Of a stretch of 52,000 nucleotides of DNA, positions 28,309 to 39,729 are shown piece after piece. The notes under the pieces were generated by a model. That model searched no databases. It saw only the letters and a list, made by a program, of their open reading frames with translations, and was not told where the DNA came from. The stretch spans positions 5,864,233-5,916,232 of the forward strand of contig RPFO01000079.1 of NCBI GenBank assembly GCA_009746045.1, written 5' to 3'. Position numbers and translations under genes: made by a program. This DNA is from Mesostigma viride (lineage: Eukaryota; Streptophyta; Mesostigmatophyceae; Mesostigmatales; Mesostigmataceae). Numbering within the stretch: position 1 is the stretch's first letter; each line of letters opens with the position of its first letter.

Positions 28309-30140
28309 TTTCCTTGACCGGTGGGGCTCGCGCCCCCCCCCGCCGCTTCACCCCGAGACGGCCGCCCGCCTCGGGGTCGCCGGACCCCCGCCGCCGCCAG
28401 CGCCCCCCTCCTCGGCCGCGGACTACCAAGTCCCCGCCTTGCAGGAGGGCTGCCTTGCCACTGACGACGTCGTCCCCCCCTTCACTTTGAAGGAATTGGA
28501 CGGCGCCCTTGCTCGCCTGCGGTACGATGCGGCGGTCGGTGCCGACCACCTTTCTGCTGAGCTGCTGAAGACCCCTGATCTGGCGGTTAGGGATCTTCTG
28601 CTGGCGTTCTGCAACCGTGTCCTGCTCTCTGACGAGCCTCCGCCTGCTGAGTGGCAGACGGCCATCCGCGTCATGCTGTACAAGAAGGGCTCTGCTGCTG
28701 ACCCCGGTAACTACCGGGGTGTCTGCCTCCAGAGCGCCGCGCTGAAGGTCTTCATGCGCATGCTGCTGCACAGGCTCCGCGCCGCGCTGGACCCACACCT
28801 GGGTGAGTCTCAGATGGGTTTCCGTCGTGGTCGTAACACTGTCATGGCTGTGTTTGTCGCGCGCCGACCGTTGATGGAGGAGGTGCGTCGACTTCCCCCT
28901 GACAGTTTGCCGCTGGTCTTCATTTTTGTTGACTATATCAAGGCCTTTGACACGGTTCTCTGGGAGGCTCTTTGGGCCATCCTAGCTCTGGATCGGGTAC
29001 CGCCTGCGTTTATTGCTGCCATTCGCCGACTGTATGAGGGCTCACAGGCACTAGTGCGGACTGCGGACTCAGGGCACCACTCCACCATTCCCCCTTCACC
29101 ACGGGGTGTGGCAAGGTTGTGTCCTGTCCCCATACCTGTTCATTATTGTCGTGGATCACGTCATGCGTCGGGCACGTGCGCGCTTTACTGCTCGAGCCAG
29201 GCTTGGACATCCTTAACGTGAAAGAGCACGGCGGGGTTAGACCTGGTTACCGCCTTGCCGACCTGATTTATGCGGATGATACCACCCTCATCGAGAGCCC
29301 CGAGCACATTCAGACCTGGCTGGACTGCCTGGGCCTGGAGGCGCGGGCGGTGGGGCTGGAGATTAGTGTCAAAACTGAGGCGATGGTGATAGGGGCATCC
29401 AGTAAACCACCGCTGCCGCGCGCCCGCGCCTGCTCGACGGGACGGAGGTCCCGTTCCGCGACCGCTTCAAGCTGTTGGGGAGCTGGCTTCCTGACACCGC
29501 CGACGATGTGGACACCCGCATCGGCCTTGCCTGGGCCAAGCTCCGGTCGCTCACACCCTACTGGCGCTCGAAGGGCCTGGACGGGCACCGCAAGCGCATG
29601 CTCTTCAAGGTCCTCGTCCTCACGGTGCTCACGTATGGCGCCGAGGCGTGGACCCTCCCACCCAAACTGGCAGCTCGGCTCGACGGCACAGTTTACAGGA
29701 TGCTCCAGCAGGTCCTTAATGTAGGTTTTTCCGAGCGTCCGTCATCAGAGTCTTTGTATCATGGCATGCCTCGTGTTTCGGACGAGATTAGGCAGCGTAG
29801 GATAGCATTTGTAGGACACCTTGCCCGCACCAGCCAGGTCGACACCACCCTTGGTCTGGCCGGCCCCCAGCGGCTTGGACAGCCAGGGCGGCACATTCTG
29901 ACCTGGCCTGGCCCCAAGGACATTCCCAAAAGGGTAGGGAAACCTGTCACCAACTACGTTCAGATGTTGCTGGACGACCTAGTGGTCCCAGCCCAGTTTG
30001 AGCACCGCATCCACTCTCTCTCCCGTCTTTGGACTGCCATGCAGGACAAGACGCGGTGGAAGAAGATTGTCAAGGCGCACACGCCCGACCCTGTGGGCAA
30101 GCCACCTCCCCCCAAGCGGAGGAGGCGTTTTGATGAGTAG
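28309..30140 (+). pseudogene. LINE ORF2 (reverse transcriptase) fragment
   Basis: Three overlapping frames. 28439-29221: RT fingers and palm with GVCLQSAALKVFMRMLLHRL, GFRRGRNTVMAVF and motif A FVDYIKAFDTV (catalytic Asp present). 29119-29724: motif C LADLIYADDTTLI. 29475-30140: the C-terminal block with LTYGAEAWTL, RQRRIAFVGHLARTS and a basic end. At least two frameshifts (about 29050-29220 and 29400-29480) disrupt it. The endonuclease is absent through 5' truncation. No RNase H is evident. It encodes a non-LTR reverse transcriptase, but this copy cannot be functional. Confidence 0.88.
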
Positions 30141-30272
30141 TGTAGTTAGGATTTTCTAGATAGAGTTAGGATAGTTCGATCACGCGGCTTCCTCCACACC
30201 ACCCATCCATCATGAAATATGTGCTACATGACCTCCCCACGGAGGCATGTTATAATTTAATTTAATTTAATT
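28309..30272 (+). mobile_element. LINE, 5'-truncated, with target-site duplication
   Basis: Bounded by the TSD TATAAATG at 28301-28308 and 30273-30280. It starts inside ORF2 and ends with the shared 3' motif (ACCTCCCCACGGAGG) and a (TTTAA)n tail. It is homologous to the minus-strand LINE at 14240-16090. Confidence 0.88.
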
Positions 30273-30280
30273 TATAAATG

Positions 30281-30519
30281 TGAATGGACCAAGTTTGTCG
30301 AAACGGAGAAATGACGTTACTTGATACTAGATTTAGGGAGGTACTGTGTTCGTAACTTGCCGGTAGCTACTGTGGTTTCTCATTTTCGGTGTTGTCCGTG
30401 GAATCTCATATTTGGGCAGCTAGCCCCATGCACGTTGAGCGCTTACTGACAACAATACGAGATTTAGACGCGTAGGGGGGCAAGAATCATTTGTGCGTCG
30501 GCACGGTAGCTTGCATCAT
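30281..30519. other. Short unassigned stretch
   Basis: Between the LINE TSD and a different LINE fragment. Nothing recognised. Confidence 0.5.
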
Positions 30520-30770
30520 TTACATTAGACGCCGCAGGGCCCGCACCTTCAAAGAACAGCTAGTAGAGGACATGGGGGGCCTAGGCCTCTCCGTGATTTG
30601 GAAGAAGATGATGGACAAGGCCAAGTGGGCCCAGGTCATAGAGGACAACGAGCCCCGCCCCCCCTGTGGGGAAGCGCCCGCGTGTGCAAGCCCGTGGGAG
30701 GCACGCCAATGCTGTATAGATAGATGCTGTAGTTAGTAATGCTATTAGATAGATGTCGTAGGTAGCTGAC
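30520..30770 (+). pseudogene. LINE family-B ORF2 C-terminus and 3'UTR fragment
   Basis: The peptide ARTFKEQLVEDMGGLGLS and then MDKAKWAQVIEDNEP looks like a LINE ORF2 C-terminus. The DNA from 30672 matches the family-B 3'UTR at 6895-7020. It breaks off without hairpin or tail where the Gypsy sequence begins. Confidence 0.5.
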
Positions 30771-30782
30771 GAATGATACCTG

Positions 30783-31699
30783 TATGGCCCGCATCCGGCG
30801 CAAGTTGGTGCCACCGGACCACAAGCTCCATGAGCGCCTGGCCTTTGGCAAGTTCCGTCAGGGCAGCACGCCGTTTCGCAAATTCCTCACCGAGTTTGAG
30901 GCGTACACTAGCTGCCCGGCTTGACGACATGACCTGGACCGAGTACAAGGCACGGTTCATCGAGGCGCTGCACCCGGACCTCTTGGATGAGGTGCTCAAG
31001 CACTATGCCGAGGTCCCATGGGAGGAGTGGGATGTGATAAAAATTCAGCAGTACCTGCTACAAGTCTCGGATGTGATCGCCCGCCGCCGTGCAGCATCTG
31101 ACACGGCGCTTCCCGCTCGCGGCACCCCGGCGCGTCCACTTCACCACCGCGGACCCTGAGGTCGCGCAGGAGGACGCGTATGACTACGAGCTGCCAGCGG
31201 AGAGCGATTATGACCCTGATTTCCAGGTCAATGCGATCGATCCGGCCACTTCCCGCTGCTTTGCGTGCGGCGAGGTTGGCCACCTCAAGCGCGAGTGCCC
31301 TCGCCTGCGCGCCCGCAAGGATGAGGAGACGCATGTACCCCAGTTCTCTGGCCCCGCCTTCGGCAAACGTCCGGACCCTGCGCAGCGAGGCGATCGGCCC
31401 CGTAATGCGGGAGCACGTGCAGCCAAGCTGCAGGATGCCCGCCGCCAGCCCGCGCAGTATCAAACGCCTCGGGCCTCAGGTCCATCCTTCCAACGGGTGA
31501 CCCGCGAGGTGAACAAGGTGCTAGCGCAGCAACGAGGCGCGGCCGATCACGACTCGGACAGTGGGCGGCTGGATGCCCAGGCCATCGCAGGCTATGCGTA
31601 TGGCGACGACGATGAGGAGGAACCGGTGGAGGAGGGGGAAGAGCGGACCGGGCGGTCGAACGAGGCGGCCTCCCGGCCATCCGTTCCTCGCGCGTAGTG
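30783..31699 (+). pseudogene. Gypsy gag remnant with CCHC zinc knuckle
   Basis: Coding potential runs over at least three frames: MARIRRKLVPPDHKLHERLA; then DDMTWTEYKARFIEALHPDL, typical of the retrotransposon gag capsid; then a nucleocapsid part with CFACGEVGHLKREC (CCHC) near 31260-31300. Frameshifts lie near 30920 and 31080-31130. The N-terminal matrix part is missing. Gag binds and packages the element RNA. Confidence 0.75.
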
Positions 31700-34600
31700 T
31701 CCCTCCCCTTGGGGGTAGAAGTAGCGGTAGCTCAGGTAGATAGGGTAGATAGCGTAGTAGGAGTAAATAGTGTAGATAGCAGTAGCTCCGCCGTACAGGC
31801 ACCGTTAGTTGCGGATACCGGCGCGAGTATGGAGCCAGTTGGTGAGGCTCCAGCCACGGCTACAATTCCGGCTTCGGGCAGCAACGCGGACGCCCCGCTG
31901 ACGCATGCAGCCCCGAGGAGTGCGGCCCGCAGCTTGCTCCTCTTTCGAGGGGGTCTGGCAGTGCCATCAACAGCACTGGACCCCTTCCTCAAGGGCAAGA
32001 CTGTCATGGACGTGCAGTTCATGGTCGACACGGGCGCTTCCACGTCATTCATCAATGAGGCACTGGCGCGTCGCGCTGGCTACACTATACGGCCACACGC
32101 GACAGTGGTAAATGTGACTTACTCAGATGGTCGCAAGAACCCCTCGCCAGGTCTAGTCGACATCAAGGCGGTGATTCAGGGCATCCCTGTGGAGCTTACC
32201 GCCACTGTCGCGCCGCTGGGCGCAGCCGATATCATTATTGGCATTGACTGGATGGACGCTCAGGATGTTGACATCAGCATTAAGCGTCGCGTGGTGTGGT
32301 TCCCCGACGGCTCCTTTTGGAGTCCGGTTGGCGAATATCAGGCGCAGGGTCCCACTGTGCACAACGTCACGCACGAGCGGGAATTTACCCAACCCCGCCA
32401 AGCCTCACAGATCCTCATGAGCATCAAGTCGTTGGAGGGCAAGTTGCGTCAGGGCAAGGAATACTACATGTATCGCCTCGACCTCGCTGCCGTGGAGCTC
32501 ATGCTCAATGAGATCGGTGTGGGCTTCACCCCCGAGGAGACTGAGCGCTACAATGCGGTGTTGGCAGCACGCGCGAAGCTCTTTGATGAGAGTAAGCAAG
32601 AGTTTCCCCCGCCGCGCTCGGTGCTCCACCGCATCCAATTGCAGGAGGGCTATGGCCCTACGACGTCCCCTATGTACCGCATGGGTCCGGTGGAGCTGGT
32701 GGAGCTCAAGAAGATCTTGATGGCGCTTCTGGAGCGGGGTCTCATCGAGCCCAGCAACAGCCCCTTCTCAGCAGGCGTGCTGTTGGTCCCCAAGCCTGGG
32801 GGCAAGTGGCGGCTCGTCACGGACTATCGTAAGCTGAACGCTATTACGGTAAAGTCCAAGTACCCTCTCCCCCGCATCGACGATATCTTCAACCGCGTGC
32901 AGGGCGCCACATGTTTCACCGTCCTTGATTGCGCAGACGGGTTCTGGCAGTTAAGGATTGCGCCGGAGGACTGTCATAAAACGGCGTTCAACACGCCGTT
33001 CGGCCACTATCAGTTCCGTGTGGCCGCCATGGGGTTGTGCAATTCCCCTGCGAGCTTTCAGATGCTCATGAATGACATCCTCCGCCCAGTCATGGGAACC
33101 GCGCATCTCCCGCAGGTTTCCCGTGACCTCGAGGACCCCAACCGGGGCGCGAAGCCCCCGTGGTCCTACAAGCGCACTTGTGCGCTCGCATACCTGGATG
33201 ACATCTTGGTGTACTCCAAGACCTTTGAGGATCACCTCGAGGACGTCGCCACGGTATTGCGCATCATGGAGGAGGAGAATCTTTCGGTCCGCAAGGCCAA
33301 GGTCCGCGCTGGTCGCAGCGTACCGTTCCTCGGTCATACCCTGTCCGCTGCCGGCGTCGCGACGGACCCCTCCAAGATCGCCTCCATCCAGCAGTGGCCG
33401 ACCCCGACCAACGTCAAGGGCGTGCGCAGCTTTTTGGGTGTCGCGTCGTATTACCGACGTTTCATCCCCCGTTTCGCGACGATCGCTGCCCCCATTAACG
33501 CCCTCCTCAAGAAGGGTGTTCCTTTCGTTTGGTCGGAACCGTGCCAACAGGCCTTTGAGGCCCTCAAGCGCAGCCTGACCACGGCCCCCGTGCTCGTTAT
33601 CTCGGACCCGTCCAAGCCCTTTGTGGTCGCAACGGACGCGAGCAAGGTTGCAATCGGCGGTGTCCTATTGCAGGACCAGGGTCAGGGGTTGCAGCCGGTC
33701 GAGTACATCTCCCGGACTATGATCCCTGCCGAGCGCAACTATCCGGTACACCAGCAGGAGCTTCTTGCCGTGGTCTACTGCTGCCATACCTGGCGCCATC
33801 ATCTTCTCGGGGCCCAGTTTGACGTTGCCATCAGCGAGCAGGGGGATCTTGATCCCCACCGGCTGATCATCCACACGGATCATCGGCCCCTCACGCATCT
33901 GCTCGCCCAACCCAACCTGGTGCCCCGTCAAGCACGCTGGCTGGAGTACTTGTCCCAGTTCGCCCCCTTTAAGATTCAGTACGTCAAGGGTGCAGAGAAC
34001 GTGGTCCCAGACGCCCTTTCCCGGCGGGAGGATTACTGGTTCTATGAAGATCTGGGAGTACTACATACCACTTGCGTCCCAGCTCAGGCGCCCGGCACGT
34101 CCTATGGTGACCTTCCGCGGTCACCGCAGGCTCGTTATTTGTTTCACACGGGTCGTACCACCATGGACGACCTATCCCCCGACTGGGGTTCGCACGAGGA
34201 CGTGCGCGCCCCCGGGGAAGGGGAGGGGTCCCATTCGCGCTTGCCACTCAGCCACGTGGTCCCGGCTCAGGGAATTTTTCACTTGCAGCCCATTGGGTCC
34301 CCCACCATTTTCTCGGAGTACGTATACCAAACCCTCGAGACTGAAGAGGAGGCGGATGCGTACACCGTCACCTCTGTTCTGGAGACGCTGATCAGCCGAT
34401 TCACCGTCACGGAAGCAGCAGCCCTGGAGGCGATCAGGTCGCACCCTCAGCAGATGGGCAAGCTCCCGTTTAAGTTCCAGGACGGACGACTCTATGTCAT
34501 GGTGAGACCTGACTGCTGGCGCCTGTACGTCCCGGAGATATGTAGAGCGGCTCTGCTCCATGAGCTCCACGACTCCCTCACCGGTGGCCACCAAGGAATC

Positions 34601-34750
34601 CATCGCCTGCTGCCGCGGGCCAGAAAGAACTTCTACTGGCCAGGTATGCGGGAGTACATCGAGACGTACGTGCGCGAGTGTCCATCATGCCAGATCATGA
34701 AGTCCCGCAACACGGGGTCACAAGCGAATCATCCCCAAGACGCTGCCTGA
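31697..34750 (+). CDS. Gypsy pol: protease, RT, RNase H, start of integrase
   Basis: Open frame of about 1017 codons. Retropepsin: MVDTGASTSF (catalytic Asp near residue 111) and IIIGIDWMD. RT at about 320-530: LVTDYRKLNAITVK, FTVLDCADGFWQLRIA (motif A), and YLDDILVYSK (motif C, about residue 498). RNase H at about 620-780: VVATDASKVAIGGVLL, then HTDHRPL and VPDALSRRED. Integrase zinc finger (HELHDSLTGGHQGIHR, then CPSCQIMKSR). The frame stops at 34748-34750; the integrase catalytic core continues in another frame from 34752, so a one-base frame change lies at about 34705-34745. Gag ends as pol begins, suggesting frameshift expression, but damage makes this uncertain. Confidence 0.9.
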   Translation: MSLPLGVEVAVAQVDRVDSVVGVNSVDSSSSAVQAPLVADTGASMEPVGEAPATATIPASGSNADAPLTHAAPRSAARSLLLFRGGLAVPSTALDPFLKGKTVMDVQFMVDTGASTSFINEALARRAGYTIRPHATVVNVTYSDGRKNPSPGLVDIKAVIQGIPVELTATVAPLGAADIIIGIDWMDAQDVDISIKRRVVWFPDGSFWSPVGEYQAQGPTVHNVTHEREFTQPRQASQILMSIKSLEGKLRQGKEYYMYRLDLAAVELMLNEIGVGFTPEETERYNAVLAARAKLFDESKQEFPPPRSVLHRIQLQEGYGPTTSPMYRMGPVELVELKKILMALLERGLIEPSNSPFSAGVLLVPKPGGKWRLVTDYRKLNAITVKSKYPLPRIDDIFNRVQGATCFTVLDCADGFWQLRIAPEDCHKTAFNTPFGHYQFRVAAMGLCNSPASFQMLMNDILRPVMGTAHLPQVSRDLEDPNRGAKPPWSYKRTCALAYLDDILVYSKTFEDHLEDVATVLRIMEEENLSVRKAKVRAGRSVPFLGHTLSAAGVATDPSKIASIQQWPTPTNVKGVRSFLGVASYYRRFIPRFATIAAPINALLKKGVPFVWSEPCQQAFEALKRSLTTAPVLVISDPSKPFVVATDASKVAIGGVLLQDQGQGLQPVEYISRTMIPAERNYPVHQQELLAVVYCCHTWRHHLLGAQFDVAISEQGDLDPHRLIIHTDHRPLTHLLAQPNLVPRQARWLEYLSQFAPFKIQYVKGAENVVPDALSRREDYWFYEDLGVLHTTCVPAQAPGTSYGDLPRSPQARYLFHTGRTTMDDLSPDWGSHEDVRAPGEGEGSHSRLPLSHVVPAQGIFHLQPIGSPTIFSEYVYQTLETEEEADAYTVTSVLETLISRFTVTEAAALEAIRSHPQQMGKLPFKFQDGRLYVMVRPDCWRLYVPEICRAALLHELHDSLTGGHQGIHRLLPRARKNFYWPGMREYIETYVRECPSCQIMKSRNTGSQANHPQDAA

Positions 34751-34751
34751 C

Positions 34752-34946
34752 CCCATGGCGCCTTGGGACTCATTGATGATGGATTTTATTGGCCCCTTCC
34801 GGAAGACCAAGCACGGCAACAGCATGATCTTGGTTTTCTTAGACCGCCTGACGCGCATGTGTCACTTGGCCCCATGCCCGGCCGAGCTCACGGCTGAGGC
34901 TTGCGCTAAGTTGTATCTCCACCACGTGTTTCGGTACCACGGACTC
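34752..34946 (+). pseudogene. Gypsy integrase core, left part (cut by Copia)
   Basis: It carries the first catalytic Asp in SLMMDFIGPF and continues to the Copia insertion at 34947. The reading frame matches that from 43634 onward if the Copia element and one copy of the TSD are left out, so the break is due to the insertion. Confidence 0.85.
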
Positions 34947-35645
34947 AGTTAAACTTTCTTTGCACACGCAATGTGAAGGATATGGTTGCAATGCAGCAAT
35001 GTGTGAATATGGTTGGAAACGGAGCTTTGTTAAATCGGATAATGTTTACAGCGCTCACACAATTGAGGCTTGTACACGCGCTTGCCAAGTCAAGGCACAA
35101 CACGTGAGGCGGGCTCGCAAGAGATGCCCATTTGGCACTGGCCTATTGTTTATATACTTGTGCACTGTGCTTGCTAGTCCTGAGCAGCCTAGGAGGCCTG
35201 CTCAGTAATAACACCTCCGGTACAGTATTCACTACCTGTACAGCGCCCAGTTCCTATACAGTAGGTCTGCCATACAGGCACAGTGACCACAGAGTACAGT
35301 AACCACAGTGACTATTGCATCTGCACCTAGAAGTCCAGGACTAAGCCTGCGGTACCAACAGACCACAGGTTAAGGTTCCTATTTCCTGCGTACGACGTAT
35401 TAATCCAATACCGTCGTAGGTACAGCACCTAATTCCTGTCAGCCCAGGAATTACTGTCGACCCCATATGTCGTCGGCAAATATTCACGTCCGACTTAGAA
35501 GAACAGCCGGCTCGCGCTCGCGCGCGACCGGGAAGTCGGAACGCCATAACTTTCTTGATACTTGTCGGAATGAACTCGTTCCGGTGCCGCTGGAATCGCA
35601 GAGATATGCCGAATCAGGATCACGCCAATGCGCTTGGCGTTAACT
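34947..35645 (-). repeat. Copia 3' LTR
   Basis: 699 bp, same sequence as 42930-43628. Short inverted ends AGTTAA/TTAACT. It includes an inverted repeat CTGAGCAG...CTGCTCAG at about 35179-35205. Confidence 0.93.
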
Positions 35646-35647
35646 CC

Positions 35648-35664
35648 AATCCTTTCTTTTCTTG
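35648..35664 (-). promoter_or_regulatory. Copia polypurine tract (plus-strand DNA primer)
   Basis: On the minus strand AAGAAAAGAAAGGATT stands a few bases before the 3' LTR. Its position confirms the minus-strand orientation of the element. Confidence 0.75.
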
Positions 35665-36452
35665 AGCTGTAGCAGCTCACACAAGTCTACATACAAACAC
35701 ACACAATGGGTACTGGACATCCTCCCCGACTACAAGTCACAACCCGCTGGGCATGACAGTCAGCTTGGATTCCTGGACATCCTCCCCGACTACAAGTCAC
35801 AACCCACTGGGCATGACAGTCAGCTTGGATTCCTTATTATATGTACATAGCACCCATACTGGTTCAGGAGCACAAACAAATTACAATGAGTCCCTATCCC
35901 TTCACGGGAGGCTCGTTGTGTTACCCATGTACAAGAGGTTGGCCAACTGTGGCAGCCCATAGGTGTTCAGCTAAGAACTTGAGAAGTATGTACAACCTTC
36001 AGGACCTTAGGCGAAACCCCACAGATCACCCACAACAGCTCATCAGAAAACATTGCTGACCCCCAGACGGGAGTCGGCGCCGGTCTGCTGCCCCTTATCG
36101 AACCAGACACAACATCTACGCGAAGCACATGCAAAACACAAGCTCCTCTACTCGTTCCAACCGTGGAAAATCAGGGGACCTGTCGCCACCTCACCAGCAT
36201 GGTGGATGGGTCAGCCAGTCCGTGAAACTCCGCCTTAAGACGGCACCAGGGAATCGAACCCCGCCCACAAACCACAGATCTGGGGAAACCTCAGACTGAG
36301 ATGAAAACCCCAGATAGACATCTCTCCATCAGAGACAATGTCAGACATTCCCACACCAGAGACATGTCTCACCCCTCAAGGTGTGCTCAGGATTATGTAC
36401 AATCAAGCTCCCAGCCTGATATCCAGAGACTTAAGCACCCAGCTCTCAGCTT
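35665..36452 (-). other. Copia 3' untranslated region
   Basis: Non-coding stretch between the pol stop and the polypurine tract. It holds a 60-bp tandem duplication (annotated separately) and otherwise nothing recognised. Confidence 0.6.
35714..35833. repeat. Two-copy 60-bp tandem repeat in Copia 3' region
   Basis: Units 35714-35773 and 35774-35833 start TGGACATCCTCCCCGACTAC and differ at one base (CCGCTGG versus CCACTGG). Confidence 0.95.
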
Positions 36453-39400
36453 TTAGACAGATAGACCGACTTGACAGTCAGCATTCATGAGCTTCCTCAG
36501 TACATTGTACTGGGCTGGGGCCTTGTGTGGCAGCTTTGTCAATGCATCAGCAGGGTTCTCCTCGCCAGGGATATGCTTCAAGTCAACCAAACTGGCCAAC
36601 TCCTTCAGCAACAAATAATCCAGGTCCCGGCTCCTGGCCAGCTGCTTGTGAACAAACTGGACCATACCCATGCTGTCTGTTAGCAACAACGTCTCCATCT
36701 GCAAGGTCCAAGGGGTAACTGAAGCCAGCTCCAGCATTAACTCCTTTATGTACAGGCTGGACTGGATCCCCTCGCATATGGCCCTGCATTCTGCCACATC
36801 TGAACTGATACAGACCCTCTTCTGCAGTCTGCTGTACCAGCTGAACAAACTTGCCCTGCTCTGATAAAAAGCAAACAGAGCAGCAGATCTCCCCCTGACC
36901 TTGGTAACCTGGCGAGCATCCATGGAACTGTCAACAAAGATCTCCAAGGTGATAGGCTGGGCAAAGTCAATCCCAGACAAAATCAGATCAGGGGTACTCT
37001 CCACCAACCGGGCTATGACTCGAGGCTTCTCATCCTCAAGCACCTCATCAGGCATTCTGCTATGGACCATCAAAGACGGACCACAGATGCTGGCAAACCA
37101 GGCCCACATGCCTCTCAACTCAGGTCCTGCAGCCTGGGTGATCTTCTCTGGCAAGGCCTTCACAATGGTCTGTTTATAATCTCCTCCAGCCTGAAGCCTG
37201 ATACTCCACTCCCCGTCCCTCCTGAACAGGGTAGCCTGCATTCCACAGAACACTACAGGCTTGTTGGGCTCCTGCCACAGCTCCTTGCCCAGTGAAAACT
37301 TGCCACTGATGACAGGAATAAACTTCTTCAGCCAGGTCGTGGGGGCTAGCAAATGCAGATCATCTCCATGCAAACTAGCATACACTGGCAGACCCTCCCA
37401 TTGGGCCAGCAGCAAACAGGGATCAACTGAAGACACTCTCAAGCCACACTCACTGATCAGAGCTTCCTGCAGCGTGAGTCTCCAGATGATTGGGCTCGAC
37501 CTGAGTCCTTCCAGGCCCTTCAGAATAACCAGGAATTGTTGATGCAGCTCCAGCTTCCAGATGGCAGGCACCTCAACACAGTAAGGCTCATCCTGCTTCC
37601 ACACCCTCCTGGCCACTTCTGGATCAGATTTTAAAAATGCCCTCTTGAAGTCCAGCAGCACTGATGACATAGCTGCTCCCCTGTTCAGCAACCCCACGTA
37701 GAGACATAGCAAAATTCTCCATGTGTCGTGTAGCATCCCTGGCGTGTATAGCTCCTCTCCTGGCAGACTCCCCGTGCCGTGATACTCATTCAGGACAGGC
37801 CTGACATGGGGCACTGATACCTCATCCACAACCTTCCTCTTCAGCACAAATCTCAAAGCAAGCTTCCTTGATGCTGGGGGACGTCTGTCTGTTGGTGCAG
37901 CACACTCAAACTGCAACCACTCCTCCAATGCCTTGGAGAAGGCGAGCTTCCAAGCCTCAAACAAAGTAGGCGAGCTCATCTCTTGGACCAGCTGGTCATA
38001 TGTCAAAGGAGAGTGTGCAGCAAGGCTCCTGTGAGTTATGCCAATACTGCTGGGGTGCAACACAGCTGGAATCACCAAACTGGCCGCTGGGGGCACCTCC
38101 CCTTCATCCCATTTTACACCCTTGACCGGCTTGGCCCTGCACCTGACTGGAAATGTTGTCCTGAAATTTTCTAGGGGAATCATCCCCCAGCCATCTCTTC
38201 TCAGAGCTGTAGCTCTGATAGAAATCCCAGGATTGCCCAGAAAATTCTGACCCAAAATCACAGGGCCATCATAGTCCTCTAGGACAAGGAAGGTCACATC
38301 CACACCCATGACAGGGGCAGTAACCTCTCCCAACACCCTTAGATGCGTCCTACCACTGAAATCAGACACCCAGGGGCAACTTGGTTCTCCGACCAGCAGT
38401 TCTCCTGTATGCTGAGGTCCCATGACAGAAACCTGTGCATTGGTATCTATCTCCATGGCAGCTACCTCAGGTTCATCCAACTGGACAAGCTTGGACACCT
38501 TAGGCTCCTTCTTGGCTCTTTGCAAAGCCTGTACAATATCTGATAGACGCACACCCCTAGGCCTGGTGTCGGGCCGTTCCGGAGGTGCAGCCTGTCCGCC
38601 TGCTTGCCCAACCACCGTATGTGAAGGTACCCCAGGGGCCGGGCCAGGGTCACCCTGAGGGCTCGATACAGCTGTAGCACCCTGATCAGGAAGCTCCACG
38701 TCACCCCCGCCTTGTACACCAGCGGGCACCTGGAAGAGGTCTCCTTGATTACCTCCCCGGGGACGGATCTTTGACCAGGACAGACGGTGCACTGCTTGGG
38801 AGCCATCAATGGCCACCCAGCACTTATGGCCAGCGGCTTCTACTCGGGTCACCACCCCATCATGCCAGCTGCCACGTTTCCCTGGAAAGCTTGGTTCCTT
38901 CCACACAACAACCTGTTGTCCAACGTTAGGTTCTAGGACACTCCAGCCCTTGTCTTTCTGCCTCAGCTTGAGGAACTTGGCCTCTAGCTTCTCCTTCCAT
39001 GCCTGCTCAGCATCAGCTGGCAGCATCCTGGTATGCAGCATAAGAGGATTGATGGCAATGTCACCAAAGAACATGGGAGTCCTCAGGTTCAGCCTGTCCT
39101 CCACAGAACGTAGCCATGCAGATGTCACAATGGCAGATGACGTCCTTGGAATCCTCTCCACCAGCAGCACAGTCTTGATCTCTTGGATGGCTCTCTCCAC
39201 CACCCCTTGCTGGCCGTGGCTCTCCCTGGGTGTAATCAGCAACTCTGGAAACTCTGGCAGGTTCTCACAGCACTCAAACTGAATGTCACACTGCAACAAC
39301 TCCAACCCAGGGTACCTGCTCCTTGTCAGCTTCAGAGCAGCAATCAATGTAGGCTTCTCCATGTCAGGCAGGATCTCTAGGGTCTTGTACTTGGTATATC

Positions 39401-39549
39401 TGTCCACTGCCACCAGCAGCTTCAAACCCCTGATTCTCTGAATATCTACCTGCACATGGCCTGGCTGCAAAATAGGAGTCCTGGCATGAGACTGCTTGGG
39501 CTTTCTAGCAACTAGCCTGCACTTGCAAGCTTGAGCAACCTGTTGGCAG
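36453..39549 (-). pseudogene. Copia-like pol, main part: integrase, displaced protease, RT, RNase H
   Basis: Open for over 1000 codons, but its N-terminus is cut off by the LINE at 39559-40149. Order: integrase core (about residues 30-230 of the frame from 39566) with Asp in VQVDIQ, Asp in LLQCDIQFE and Glu in GVVERAIQE; a Pro-rich linker; a retropepsin-like domain (AMEIDTNAQVSVM at about 365-378, then VILGQNFLGNPGISI); Copia-type RT with VLLDFKRAFL (motif A), LKGLEGLRSSPIIW and HGDDLHL (motif C, near 731); and Copia-type RNase H (FVDSSMDARQVTKVRGRSAA, TDSMGMVQFV, ENPADALTKLP). In ordinary Copia elements the protease precedes integrase. Here it follows, and the active-site DTG/DSG reads DTN. 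The RT lacks the usual YVDD. No internal frameshift was seen. Confidence 0.85.
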
Positions 39550-39558
39550 ATGGAGTAC

Positions 39559-39729
39559 GACCTCACCTGGACGCTGGATGACGACCTAACCCCCGCTCAG
39601 CAACAGCAGCGACGCGACCTGTGGCCGGAATACCTCCGCCATAAGCAGGACCCCCAGAAGCCCAAGGTGTACTGGAGGGGCGGGGACCTGATGATCAACC
39701 ACAAGATGTGGACGCCCCCAGCGGGCTAG
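39559..39729 (+). pseudogene. LINE ORF1 C-terminal fragment
   Basis: It encodes TLDDDLTPAQQQQRRDLWPE and then YWRGGDLMIN, ending in a stop at 39727-39729. It is the same domain as the end of the intact ORF1 (22230-22420) but from a clearly different subfamily. Confidence 0.88.

Noticed and set aside
31811-31835. Second protease active site (ADTGASMEP) upstream of the true one in Gypsy pol
   Set aside because: It lies in a low-complexity linker without the following retropepsin blocks; the motif at about residue 111 has them.
34960-35208. 82-residue frame present twice (also at 42943-43191)
   Set aside because: It lies wholly within the two Copia LTRs and is duplicated only because the LTRs are.
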